From Oxalobacteraceae bacterium UBA4003 (GTDB lineage: Bacteria; Pseudomonadota; Gammaproteobacteria; Burkholderiales; Burkholderiaceae_D), in assembly GCA_002384815.1 (NCBI GenBank), contig DGBN01000054.1, positions 1-40,825 of the forward strand: a stretch of DNA of 40,825 nt, written 5' to 3'. Within the stretch, counting starts at the first letter, position 1. Each line of letters begins with the position of its first letter. Below the pieces are notes generated by a model. The model was not told where the DNA came from. It ran no database searches and saw nothing but the letters and a program-made list of their open reading frames with translations. The position numbers and the translations under genes are program-made. Positions 27,632 to 35,589 of this stretch are shown in pieces.

Positions 27632-28420
27632 TTACATTGATAAGTTTAAGATTGAAGCGAACGGCATGGTCGGTACTTCCGAAACGGTAGATGGTTTGGC
27701 GTCATACAGTGCTGCCAACACGTTCTCATTCAAATCGGTCGGAACCGCGTCGAACATCACCTTGCCGTGGGCAAGTCCAACGATTCGGTCTGAATATTTG
27801 AGTGCAAGATCGACTTGATGGAGACTGACCACTGCAGAGATGCCATCTTCTTTGCAGATTTGACGAAGGATTTCCAGCACCTTCTCTGAGGTTGCCGGGT
27901 CAAGACTGGCGACGGGTTCGTCGGCGAGTATCAGTTTTGGTTGCTGCGTCAATGCCCTGGCAATCCCAACGCGCTGTTGTTGCCCGCCGCTTAATTGATC
28001 GACACGCGTAAGTGCTTTATGCAATAGACCGACACGATCCAGCGCTCGCAATCCGATTCGTTGTTCTTCTTGCGATAAAGGGAAAAGACTGCGAAGTGTG
28101 GTGTGATAACCTAGGCGGCCCATCAGCACGTTCTGCAAAGCAGTGCGACGAGCGATGAGTTGATGCTGTTGAAAGACCATACCGGTCTGACGACGATGTG
28201 CCTGCAATACACGTCTGTTTTGCAACAGCCCCAATCCAACGACATCAATCGTGCCAGCGCTGGGTTGGCACATCATGTTGATGCATCGAAGCAGCGTCGA
28301 CTTGCCCGCGCCAGACGCCCCAAGGAGAACGGTGAACTGTCCCTTGTGGAGTTTGAGCGAGGTAGAACGTAAAGCATAGGTATCGCCGTAGCGTACCGAT
28401 ACATCATTAAGTTGAATCAT
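27632..28420 (-). CDS. ptxA: phosphite ABC transporter ATP-binding protein
   Basis: ABC ATPase of the PhnC/PtxA type, 262 residues. Walker A is GASGAGKSTLL, the Q-loop lies at GMVFQQHQLIARRTA, the ABC signature at QLSGGQQQRVGIARAL, Walker B at LILADEPVASLDP and the switch His at VVSLHQVDLA. ATG 28420 (MIQLNDVSVRYGDT) is chosen because GAGGGG lies 8 bases upstream; a GTG three codons earlier (28429) overlaps that site. It is the first gene of ptxABCDE, and the 600 bp upstream contain the regulatory signals of the operon. Confidence 0.93.
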   Translation of the reverse strand: MIQLNDVSVRYGDTYALRSTSLKLHKGQFTVLLGASGAGKSTLLRCINMMCQPSAGTIDVVGLGLLQNRRVLQAHRRQTGMVFQQHQLIARRTALQNVLMGRLGYHTTLRSLFPLSQEEQRIGLRALDRVGLLHKALTRVDQLSGGQQQRVGIARALTQQPKLILADEPVASLDPATSEKVLEILRQICKEDGISAVVSLHQVDLALKYSDRIVGLAHGKVMFDAVPTDLNENVLAALYDAKPSTVSEVPTMPFASILNLSM

Positions 28421-28446
28421 GGCTTGCACCCCTCTGATTTCTATTT

Positions 28447-28471
28447 GTAATCAATCAAGTTGATTGATTAC
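28447..28471. promoter_or_regulatory. perfect 25-bp palindrome before ptxA, probable operator
   Basis: Half-sites GTAATCAATCAA and TTGATTGATTAC are exact inverted copies around a single G at 28459, lying 27-51 bases before ptxA ATG. The internal ATC-AATCAAGTTGATT-GAT fits the loose LysR T-N11-A pattern. PtxE or an unlinked regulator could bind there. In RNA it could also form a leader hairpin. Confidence 0.65.
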
Positions 28472-28503
28472 GAATTCGAATGAGGCAATGTTAATGCTCG
28501 ATT

Positions 28504-28521
28504 GTTACGAGTTCATTACAG
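28504..28521 (-). promoter_or_regulatory. possible Pho box upstream of ptxA
   Basis: Read on the minus strand the site is CTGTAATGAACTCGTAAC, matching 12 of 18 positions of the Pho box pattern CTGTCATAWAWCTGTCAY. It lies about 85-100 bases before the ptxA start. PhoB control of ptx genes is known in P. stutzeri. The match is moderate. Confidence 0.3.
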
Positions 28522-28769
28522 AAATTGCGTGCCTATATGAAATGCATAGCGACTGACTGAGCATAGTTTTGCAGCCAAACTTTCGCGCGTATATAGAGTT
28601 GTATGGATATCAGGTATGAAAGTTTAAAGACACTGCTCTTACCATAGCTGACGGTTGGCAAACTCAAAGATCCCGCCGGATTTGTTGTGCGCTTGAATGA
28701 AATGTTGCTGGGATTAGCGAGTAAATATTTTTTAATTATTTAATTGGTTCAATTTCTCAGGGCCAAATT

Positions 28770-28805
28770 GATAGAGGCCACGTTGGAAGTGGCGTGGCCT
28801 CTATC
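28770..28805. terminator. strong 13-bp stem hairpin
   Basis: GATAGAGGCCACG (28770-28782) and CGTGGCCTCTATC (28793-28805) are perfect inverted copies with a 10-nt loop TTGGAAGTGG; TTTC follows on the plus strand. It resembles a terminator for transcription arriving from either side, but no obvious gene needs it on the plus strand. Confidence 0.55.
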
Positions 28806-29027
28806 TTTCACAAGCATGTTTGATGAGCGGTATATTTACCTACCGCGTTTACTGCCTATGGCTAAGGAAATGCGGAAGAAATCAAATTCCGAGTGACCGG
28901 CGGCGTAGTACGCATTCTTTTCCGCGCCATGCTAAGTTTCGCGATTTTTTCGTGTCCGCGACCACGTTTCTTATTTCACGGCTCTTTCGAGGCGATATAC
29001 TGGCGCTGACGGCCGGCATCATTAACC

Positions 29028-29066
29028 GTCCGCTTTTGGCGGCGGTTTCAACCGGTGGATGCAACA
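29028..29066 (+). repeat. left inverted repeat of IS30 copy 2
   Basis: 39-bp repeat beginning GTCCGCTTTTGGCGG; differs from its right partner at two positions. Confidence 0.88.
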
Positions 29067-29099
29067 CACTAAAGGCTATGCAGATAGCGGGAGTGTGTC

Positions 29100-30260
29100 A
29101 TGGAGCGTCGCACAAGGATCATCTATACCGATAGTCAGAAGGCTGTAATGTGGGAACGCTGGAAGAAGGGAGAATCTCTTCAGCAGATCGCACAGCTCTT
29201 TGACCGCAATCATTCCTCCGTGCAGCGGATACTTGCAGAAAGTGGCGGCATCAAGCCGCCGCACCGTACCCGCTCTATAAGATCACTAACGCTAGCTGAA
29301 CGCGAAGAGATCTCTCGATCCATCGTTGCAGGTCACTCTATGCATACCATCGCCAGAAGTATAGGCAGATCACCATCGACAATCAGTCGCGAACTCAACC
29401 GCAACGGCGGTGTTGAAAGCTACCGAGCAGCTGATGCAGACAAGGCCACGTGGGAACGAGCGCATCGCCCTAAACCTTGTAAGCTCCTGCAGAATCGACC
29501 GCTAGCCAGTATGGTTGCCGACAAGCTGCGCCAGCAATGGTCTCCACAGCAAGTGGCCGGCTGGCTCAAACACATCCATCCCGATGATGAGGAGTTTCAG
29601 GTGTCTCACGAAACCATCTACAGAACCTTATTCATACAGACACGCGGTGCCTTGAAGAAGGAACTGACAGAGCACCTGAGACGCACTCGAGTCATGCCTC
29701 GCTCCCTTCATCACACCCAGAAGACAGACAATCACGGCAAGATCAGCGATGCCGTATCGATCAGCGAGCGGCCTGCGATGGTTGAAGATCGTGCTGTGCC
29801 GGGTCACTGGGAAGGCGATTTGCTATGCGGAAGTGCGAACAGTCAGATTGCGACGCTAGTGGAGCGCCATACGCGCTATGTCATGCTGGTGAAGATCGAT
29901 AGGAAAGATACGCAGACGGTGGTCAATGCGCTCATCAAGCATGCAGGGAAACTACCGCAAGAACTGTATAAGTCACTGACATGGGATCGTGGCAAAGAAC
30001 TCGCTGACCACAAGCGCTTCACACTAGCGACTGATATCCAGGTCTATTTCTGTGATCCAAGAAGCCCGTGGCAACGAGGATCAAACGAAAATACCAACGG
30101 ACTGTTACGGCAGTACTTCCCTAAAGGGTTGAATCTCTCTGGCTATTCGCAGGCACAACTCAATGCTGTAGCAAGACGATTGAATGAACGACCAAGAAAA
30201 ACACTAAACTACGAAACACCGGCTCAACGGTTTTATCAATCTGTTGCATCCACCGGTTGA
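29100..30260 (+). CDS. IS30-family transposase, copy 2
   Basis: A 386-residue intact transposase with the same architecture as copy 1: HTH modules (GESLQQIAQLFDRNHSSVQR; MHTIARSIGRSPSTISREL) and DDE core (HWEGDLLCGSANSQIATLVE, LTWDRGKELADH, GSNENTNGLLRQYFPKG). It differs from copy 1 at roughly 50-55 positions by eye, mostly in the DNA-binding half, while the catalytic half is nearly identical. This suggests two related lineages rather than one recently copied element. Intact and preceded by GGGAG. Confidence 0.95.
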   Translation: MERRTRIIYTDSQKAVMWERWKKGESLQQIAQLFDRNHSSVQRILAESGGIKPPHRTRSIRSLTLAEREEISRSIVAGHSMHTIARSIGRSPSTISRELNRNGGVESYRAADADKATWERAHRPKPCKLLQNRPLASMVADKLRQQWSPQQVAGWLKHIHPDDEEFQVSHETIYRTLFIQTRGALKKELTEHLRRTRVMPRSLHHTQKTDNHGKISDAVSISERPAMVEDRAVPGHWEGDLLCGSANSQIATLVERHTRYVMLVKIDRKDTQTVVNALIKHAGKLPQELYKSLTWDRGKELADHKRFTLATDIQVYFCDPRSPWQRGSNENTNGLLRQYFPKGLNLSGYSQAQLNAVARRLNERPRKTLNYETPAQRFYQSVASTG

Positions 30261-30280
30261 AACCGCCACCCAAAGCGGAC
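30242..30280 (-). repeat. right inverted repeat of IS30 copy 2
   Basis: 39-bp repeat, minus-strand reading GTCCGCTTTGGGTGGCGG and onward; overlaps the transposase 3' end. Confidence 0.88.
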
Positions 30281-30314
30281 ATTGGGGAAACAGACGTTAA
30301 TTTGAACCGCTCCT

Positions 30315-30540
30315 TTAAGACTGGGGGTCGAAACCGAAAATCCGCAATTCTTGGTTGCAGCGACAAGCTTCGGCAATGCGTGCCGCCCACGCGATGGTAT
30401 CCTCGCGAAGGCAGTTGCAACACAGTGAAGCTACCATTGAGCGTGAGTGCCCATCCGCCTTTGGCAACCTTGCCGTCATCAGAGACGAGCACGGGCGAAT
30501 TGAGCAGCACACACGAAAGTACGTAAAGCGTGCCTAGGTG
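30315..30540 (-). pseudogene. probable frameshifted gene remnant
   Basis: Two minus-strand frames join into one protein-like reading. The upstream frame gives LGTLYVLSCVLLNSPVLVSD followed by DGKVAKGGWALTLNGSFTVLQ (given in part). The next frame continues with CNCLREDTIAWAARIAEACR and CNQELRIFGFDPQS, then stops at 30315. A single frameshift around 30420 would explain this. No start codon with a ribosome-binding site is visible upstream. I do not recognise the family. It lies directly beside IS copy 2, whose insertion may have cut its end. Confidence 0.4.
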
Positions 30541-30614
30541 ATGTGTATGTATTCACCGCCCAGTGTTTAGTAGTAATCAACCTCGATTAGGACCTTGCCG
30601 TGTTTGGGTACCTG

Positions 30615-30770
30615 TGGCAATGTTCAAGTTGGTCTACGACCCATACCAATCGCGCATGGGCCCACTGGTTAGAGAACGAGACTGGTGCCCGCATGCAACC
30701 GCCGATTACGTACCGTGCGCTGACTAGACGACTCGGATTCGACCTATTGGCCATCACTCCACGAGACTAA
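30615..30770 (+). pseudogene. possible C-terminal remnant of a gene
   Basis: A plus-strand frame reads WSTTHTNRAWAHWLENETGA, RMQPPITYRALTRRLGFDLL, AITPRD and stops at 30768-30770. The composition is natural and looks like the tail of a helical, perhaps DNA-binding, protein. An in-frame stop at 30588-30590 and no start codon mean it cannot be an intact gene. It is weakly supported. The rest of 30541-30889 shows nothing. Confidence 0.3.
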
Positions 30771-30889
30771 CCTAATATTTTGGCTAGAACTCGTAGTATC
30801 GAAACTAGAACGCCGTTGTTGCGCTGGGCAATATTAGGTATGCATACGTTCTATTTCGACGACACCTATAATTTCGAGGCATCTCCTGA

Positions 30890-31285
30890 TTACTTCAGCG
30901 CAAAGCGCACGCTTTTTTGGGGTTTTCCCGCAAGAGTGATTACCGCGACAGCCCTAGTTCCTATGTCTATCCTAAAAAGCCCCGTTGCCTCCAATTTGTT
31001 CTCACCGGCGGAGCTCAGCACAGCTTCCGTCTTTTCGTTACCGTTTAGCAGCGTTAGCTTTGCGGTGGCGCCTGCCGTATCGACTTTTTTCCCATGGTCT
31101 TCCACATATATGGAAACGCTCTCTGGCTTCGCCACAAGCTCGTATTGGAGCGTGCCTTGTTCGACAACTATACCCCCGTGTTTAGGTGTATGCACCTCAT
31201 TCGCCTGATGACCACCGTGACCAAAGGCAGGTGAACCCGCGAGCAGGGCAAGTGATGCAAGGGTTACTACAAGCGTTTTTTTCAT
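30890..31285 (-). CDS. small periplasmic protein of the metal-efflux operon
   Basis: A 131-residue protein with a signal peptide (MKKTLVVTLASLALLAGSPA, cleavage near AFG-HG) and a His-rich mature N-terminus (HGGHQANEVHTPKHGG). The body (QYELVAKPESVSIYVEDHGK, KLTLLNGNEKTEAVL) is beta-rich. AAGGA precedes the ATG. It follows the RND pump gene by 68 bp, a hairpin lying between. Homologues with this HGG...QYELVAKPE pattern occur at the end of Czc/Cus-like clusters as far as I recall. It may be a metal chaperone or buffer; this is inferred from His content and context. Confidence 0.7.
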   Translation of the reverse strand: MKKTLVVTLASLALLAGSPAFGHGGHQANEVHTPKHGGIVVEQGTLQYELVAKPESVSIYVEDHGKKVDTAGATAKLTLLNGNEKTEAVLSSAGENKLEATGLFRIDIGTRAVAVITLAGKPQKSVRFALK

Positions 31286-31318
31286 GGTTTTCCTTATTTG
31301 ATGAACGTTTAGATAAGA

Positions 31319-31347
31319 GTTGTGGCGAAAGTGGTATTCGCCACAAC
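31319..31347 (-). terminator. hairpin between RND pump gene and small periplasmic gene
   Basis: Perfect 11-bp stem GTTGTGGCGAA / TTCGCCACAAC (31319-31329, 31337-31347) with a 7-nt loop, immediately after the pump stop codon. It lacks a strong T-run on the minus strand, so partial termination or mRNA 3'-end protection is more likely than full stop. Confidence 0.5.
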
Positions 31348-31353
31348 CTTTGA

Positions 31354-34300
31354 TTAAAAAGCTTCTTTACTGCTTTCGGCGGCGAGTCTTTCCAGCGGCT
31401 TTCTTCCAAATAACCAGAACATAGCCGGCGTCAGAAACGTATCGAGGATGGTTGAACTGATGAGCCCCGAGAAAATCACGACAGCCACTGGATGCAGGAC
31501 CTCAGTGCCCGGCGTTTCGGCTTCAAAGAGCAGAGGAGCAAGCGCAAAGGCTGCCACCAAGGCTGTCATCAAGACCGGTGTAAGCCGCTCTAGCGAACCG
31601 CGAACTATCATCTTCTGGTTGAAGCTTTCCCCCTCAAACGCGCAAAGGTTGATGTAATGACTCACCTTTAAAATGCCGTTTCTAGTTGATATACCTGCCA
31701 ATGTGATGAAACCGATGAGCGCGGCAATAGACAGTGGCTGCCCGGATAGCCAAAGCCCGATGACTGACCCCACAAGTGCCAATGGGATATTCGCCATAAT
31801 CATGAGCGTCAGTGCACTTGAACGATATCGGCTGTACAGGACTAGAAAGACCATTGCAGCGGAAACGAGGGAAAGCAATCCAATTAGGCGACTGGCTTGC
31901 TCCTGCGCCTCGAATTGTCCATCCATGGTGACAAAATATCCCTCTGGCATTTTGGTTTGCGCGACTACGCTACGAATGTCCGCAACCACCTCGGACAATG
32001 GACGGCCTTGTGCATTAGCTGACAAAACAATGCGCCGCCGTCCATCGTCTCGTGAAATCTGGTTCGGTCCGTCTGACTCTTCGATAGTTGCCAGTTTCCC
32101 GAGCGGCACTTGCCCGTTGGGCGTATCAATAAGCAGCTGACGCAATCCGTCCATTGAACGTGCGGTTTCGGGTAAACGGAGCACTAGGTTGAATCGCCGG
32201 TTGCCCTCGATGACTTGGGCAATACGCTCTCCGTCAATGAGCGTTTGCAACTGCGCAGTCAATATAGAAGGCGCTATCCCATACTGTTCTGCACGGTCAT
32301 AATCCACCCGTATTTTGATTTCAGGCGTCAAGACCTGCTTTTCGACTTCAAGGTCGGCGATGCCCTGTATGCGAGACAGTGCTGCTCGTAAAGCCTCAGC
32401 CTGGCCGCGCAAGGTATCGAGGTCGTCGCCGAAGACTTTGATGGCAATTTGCGCACGCACACCGGACAGCATGTGGTCAATTCGATGAGAAATTGGCTGG
32501 CCGATGTTGATTGCAGCAGGCAGCGAAGAAAGCCGGCTCCTGATATCGGTATAAATCTCATCCCTGGAGCGCTCTGACGGCCTCAGGTTCAAGTCTAGTT
32601 CGGATACATGGACACCCTCGGCATGTTCGTCCAGTTCGGCGCGGCCTGAACGGCGCCCGACATACTCAACTTCCGGGACCTGTTTTATTAATATTTCGGC
32701 CTGACTTGCCAGCCGAACCGTTTCGGCTAGCGTTGTACCTGGATTTAGCCGCAGCCCAATGAGTACCGACCCCTCATTAAACGGAGGGAGGAACGTCGTT
32801 GGAAAGAAGGGGATAGCGGCAGCCGCCAACAGGACAGCCGCACCTGCGGCTAGCAGCAATGGGCGGGCATGGGACAGCGCCCACTGAAGGCCCCGAGCAT
32901 ATCGTTCTTTCAGCCACCGGACTGAAGCAGGCTCACCATGGTCCAGCTGCTTCATGCCAGGCAAAAGGTAATACGCCATGACCGGTGTCAACGTGACTGA
33001 CACCAGCATCGAAGCGAGAATCGAGACAATGTAGGCAATACCTAACGGCACAAACAAGCGGCCTTCCATACCGGGCAAGAAGAAGAGCGGCACGAACACT
33101 AGCACGATGATGATAGTTGCCACCACAATGGCAGAGCGCACTTCCAGCGTTGCTCTCGCAATCAACTCAAGAGGACTAATCCTGGCGGCATTCCCACGTT
33201 CCAGTTTTAACCGACGCAACACGTTTTCTACGCCGACGACTGCATCGTCTACTAGCTCACCAATCGCGATGGCTAGCCCGCCAAGAGTCATGGTATTTAT
33301 CGACAAGCCGAAGTACTTGAATACAAGTACCGTAATCAAAATGGAGACCGGGATGGCGGTGAGGGAAATGAGCGTCGTGCGAAAATTTCCAAGGAAGAAG
33401 TAAAGAATGACTGCGACCAGCACGGCGGCCGTCATTAATTTGACTTGAAGATTGCCAATGGACGATTCAATGAAGTTCGCTTGCCGGAATGTGACCTGTG
33501 GAGTCTCCATGCCTGGAGGCAGGCTTTTTTTCATCTCTGTCAGCGCAGCTTCAATCTGACCCGTGAGCTTGACGGTATCCGCATCCGGCTGCTTCTGCAC
33601 TCCTAAAATCACGGCAGGTTGCCCGTTATACCCTGCATCGCCCCGTTTGATTGCAGGTGCAAAGGTCACATCTGCCACCTGTTTGAGGAGAATGGATTGC
33701 CCATCCCTTGCCACGAGAGGCAGACGTTGCAAGTCTTCCAACCGAGCGGTGCGCCCGATATTTCGGATTAAATATTCGCGTGAATTCAATTCAAGAAAGC
33801 CACCGCTCGTGTTGGCTGAAAAGCCGCGCAGCGCGGTTTCTACCTGCTCGAGGGAAATGCCCAGATTTGCCATCCTGGCAGTGTCCGGCTGCACCTGGTA
33901 CTGGCGCACTTCGCCGCCGATTGGAATGACTTGCGCAACGCCAGGGATTGTCAGCAAGCGTGGCCGCAATACAAAATCTGCATATTCACGTGTTGCCATC
34001 GGAGTGATTTTTTGCGGGTCGATGGGAATCGCGATGAGCATAATTTCACCCATAATGGAGGAAATCGGCCCCATCGAAGGCATGATTCCTTCCGGCATTT
34101 GCTCACGCACCAGATTGAGTCTTTCAGAAACCATTTGGCGAGCGCGGTAAATATCAATATCCCAATCGAACTGTACGTACACGAACGACAAGCCTGCGGA
34201 CGAAACAGAGCGTACTGATGTCACACCCGGCATCCCGTTCATTGTCGTTTCAAGCGGGAATGTGATTAGTTGCTCGACTTCTTCAGGCGCCATGCCGCCA

Positions 34301-34458
34301 GCTTCAGTCATCAAGGTAACCGTTGGCCTGTTCAAGTCGGGAAACACGTCCACTGGAATTTTTCCCAGCGTAATGCCGCCGTATATCATGAGCACGACAG
34401 CCATTGCCAATACGAACAGGCGATTCTTCAGGCCTGCACTGACGAGGTAATTGAACAT
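31354..34458 (-). CDS. heavy-metal RND efflux pump (CzcA/CusA family)
   Basis: Inner-membrane proton-driven RND transporter of the heavy-metal (HME) type, 1034 residues with the usual 12 membrane helices in two halves separated by large periplasmic loops. The N-terminus (KNRLFVLAMAVVLMIYGGIT then VDVFPDLNRPTVTLMTEAGG) is typical. The fourth-helix signature reads AIGELVDDAVVGVENVLRRL, which differs from the DFGxxVDGA form of CzcA and the AxGxMVD form of CusA, so I do not predict the metal. A second-half PLALVGSVIGLWLSGQPLSI and GFITLAGISTRNGILKVSHY are normal. Gene starts 3 bp after the fusion protein stop. Intact. Confidence 0.92.
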   Translation of the reverse strand: MFNYLVSAGLKNRLFVLAMAVVLMIYGGITLGKIPVDVFPDLNRPTVTLMTEAGGMAPEEVEQLITFPLETTMNGMPGVTSVRSVSSAGLSFVYVQFDWDIDIYRARQMVSERLNLVREQMPEGIMPSMGPISSIMGEIMLIAIPIDPQKITPMATREYADFVLRPRLLTIPGVAQVIPIGGEVRQYQVQPDTARMANLGISLEQVETALRGFSANTSGGFLELNSREYLIRNIGRTARLEDLQRLPLVARDGQSILLKQVADVTFAPAIKRGDAGYNGQPAVILGVQKQPDADTVKLTGQIEAALTEMKKSLPPGMETPQVTFRQANFIESSIGNLQVKLMTAAVLVAVILYFFLGNFRTTLISLTAIPVSILITVLVFKYFGLSINTMTLGGLAIAIGELVDDAVVGVENVLRRLKLERGNAARISPLELIARATLEVRSAIVVATIIIVLVFVPLFFLPGMEGRLFVPLGIAYIVSILASMLVSVTLTPVMAYYLLPGMKQLDHGEPASVRWLKERYARGLQWALSHARPLLLAAGAAVLLAAAAIPFFPTTFLPPFNEGSVLIGLRLNPGTTLAETVRLASQAEILIKQVPEVEYVGRRSGRAELDEHAEGVHVSELDLNLRPSERSRDEIYTDIRSRLSSLPAAINIGQPISHRIDHMLSGVRAQIAIKVFGDDLDTLRGQAEALRAALSRIQGIADLEVEKQVLTPEIKIRVDYDRAEQYGIAPSILTAQLQTLIDGERIAQVIEGNRRFNLVLRLPETARSMDGLRQLLIDTPNGQVPLGKLATIEESDGPNQISRDDGRRRIVLSANAQGRPLSEVVADIRSVVAQTKMPEGYFVTMDGQFEAQEQASRLIGLLSLVSAAMVFLVLYSRYRSSALTLMIMANIPLALVGSVIGLWLSGQPLSIAALIGFITLAGISTRNGILKVSHYINLCAFEGESFNQKMIVRGSLERLTPVLMTALVAAFALAPLLFEAETPGTEVLHPVAVVIFSGLISSTILDTFLTPAMFWLFGRKPLERLAAESSKEAF

Positions 34459-34461
34459 GCG

Positions 34462-35589
34462 TTACCTCACCTGATTGACTAAAGGTGCACCTTGCACAAC
34501 GACGCGTTCACCGCCCTGCAAGCCATTGATAACGGCGACCGTAGACGCATCCAAAGGCGTAAAACGTACCGGCCTTTGCACAAACTGCTCAGCACTAGTG
34601 TGGACCCAGACGATATCCTGGTTGCTGGCGCTTTTGACGATGGCGCCGGCGGGTACTGCTACACCGGGAATAGTTGACTTAGACTGGGCGAAAACTTTCA
34701 CTGCCTGCTCAACCGTAAGTGGTGTGACCTTGCCATCTTTAGGGCGGCGAATGTGAAACTGAATTGGTACGGTCTGCTCGCGTAGTGTGCTGCCAGCGCC
34801 AATAAACTCAAGCGGCAACGATTCACCAGAGTTAGTGCGAGCCGTAGCTGATGCAATATTTATCGCTACTTCTGCATCGTGCGCGACTGCCTCAATGCGC
34901 AAACGATTCAGGTCGACTATCTCAAATAAAATCGTCCTTGCGTCGACTACCTGACCAGCGACAACGCTAGCAGACGCAATGACTCCAGAAGCTGGTGCCG
35001 TCAAGGCTTCCCTCGATGAAAGACTGCCTCCTATAGCGGCTAAGCGTTCGTTTGCACTTTGCAGTTCTGATTGAGCAGCGTCAATATCTTTCTGCGGGAC
35101 GCTTCCTTCAAGCTGTTTAAGTCGCATAAAACGCTTCTCTGCCAGGGTTTTGGTTGAGCGAAGTTCAGCGGCCTGAGCCGTCTGGTTGGCACGTTCGAAC
35201 GTATCAATCGATGGCCGCACATAGGCCAGAATCTCTCCCTTCTGAACCGCTTGTCCTAACGAAGGCAGCCCCCGTGGTCCCGGTTCAATTCGCCCAGCGA
35301 CAGTCGGCTGCACCATGCCTCCTGCGTTGGGGTCCATGACGACCTTGCCAACCAACTCGAAGGCTTGCGGCAGTTCCTTGCGTTCCGTGATGATGGTGCG
35401 AACGCCTAGCTGACGTTGCGTGAGCTTAGGCAGAAAAACGCTACCATCCGGCAAACGCTTTGGCCCATTTGAATTCATACTGGGCGCTGTATCTTCACCA
35501 TGGTCGTGACCCGGGCCCGCCGTCACTCGACCATTTATCAGCACCAAAAGGACGCTTGCTAAGATTGTTTTATAAAGAATTGTATGCAT
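34462..35589 (-). CDS. periplasmic membrane-fusion protein of RND system (CzcB-like)
   Basis: Adaptor linking the RND pump to the outer-membrane channel. 375 residues from ATG 35589 (an in-frame GTG sits immediately before it). Signal peptide MHTILYKTILASVLLVLING, then a His/Asp motif AGPGHDHGEDTAPS. Residues ~75-290 are lipoyl/hairpin/beta-barrel modules: RIEPGPRGLPSLGQAVQKGE, a coiled hairpin (~125-185), ASGVIASASVVAGQVVDART. The start overlaps the stop of the preceding 184-residue protein gene (TGATG), and the pump gene follows after 3 bp. The GPGHDHG motif is shared with that preceding protein. Confidence 0.9.
   Translation of the reverse strand: MHTILYKTILASVLLVLINGRVTAGPGHDHGEDTAPSMNSNGPKRLPDGSVFLPKLTQRQLGVRTIITERKELPQAFELVGKVVMDPNAGGMVQPTVAGRIEPGPRGLPSLGQAVQKGEILAYVRPSIDTFERANQTAQAAELRSTKTLAEKRFMRLKQLEGSVPQKDIDAAQSELQSANERLAAIGGSLSSREALTAPASGVIASASVVAGQVVDARTILFEIVDLNRLRIEAVAHDAEVAINIASATARTNSGESLPLEFIGAGSTLREQTVPIQFHIRRPKDGKVTPLTVEQAVKVFAQSKSTIPGVAVPAGAIVKSASNQDIVWVHTSAEQFVQRPVRFTPLDASTVAVINGLQGGERVVVQGAPLVNQVR

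Larger units (their letters stand above)
28472..29027. other. gene-free stretch between ptxA promoter and IS copy 2
   Basis: About 550 bp without a supportable gene apart from the Pho-box-like site and the strong hairpin at 28770-28805. Short open frames exist on both strands, but none has a ribosome-binding site together with protein-like composition. It may be remnant DNA captured with the operon. Confidence 0.5.
22391..30280. mobile_element. putative IS30-bounded composite transposon carrying ptxABCDE
   Basis: Two IS30-family copies of equal length (1253 bp) in direct orientation enclose the phosphite operon and little else. Outer flanks are ...TGAAT on the left and ATTGG... on the right. 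A 2-bp AT duplication is possible but not meaningful alone. The two transposases are only about 86% identical by eye, so the copies are not recent duplicates of each other. The structure is clear; mobility as one unit is inferred. Confidence 0.6.
29028..30280 (+). mobile_element. IS30-family insertion sequence, copy 2
   Basis: 1253-bp element with 39-bp terminal inverted repeats (37 of 39 matching; GTCCGCTTT and GGCGGTTTCAACCGGTGG shared). Same length and orientation as copy 1. The flanks (ACC on the left, ATT on the right) give no target duplication. Confidence 0.9.

Noticed and set aside
22391..30280. Target-site duplication of the composite transposon
   Set aside because: Only a possible 2-bp AT match at the outer flanks, which has a chance of one in sixteen.
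30780..31208. 142-codon plus-strand frame opposite the small periplasmic metal protein
   Set aside because: The minus-strand gene has a signal peptide, ribosome-binding site and family-like sequence; the plus frame has none.
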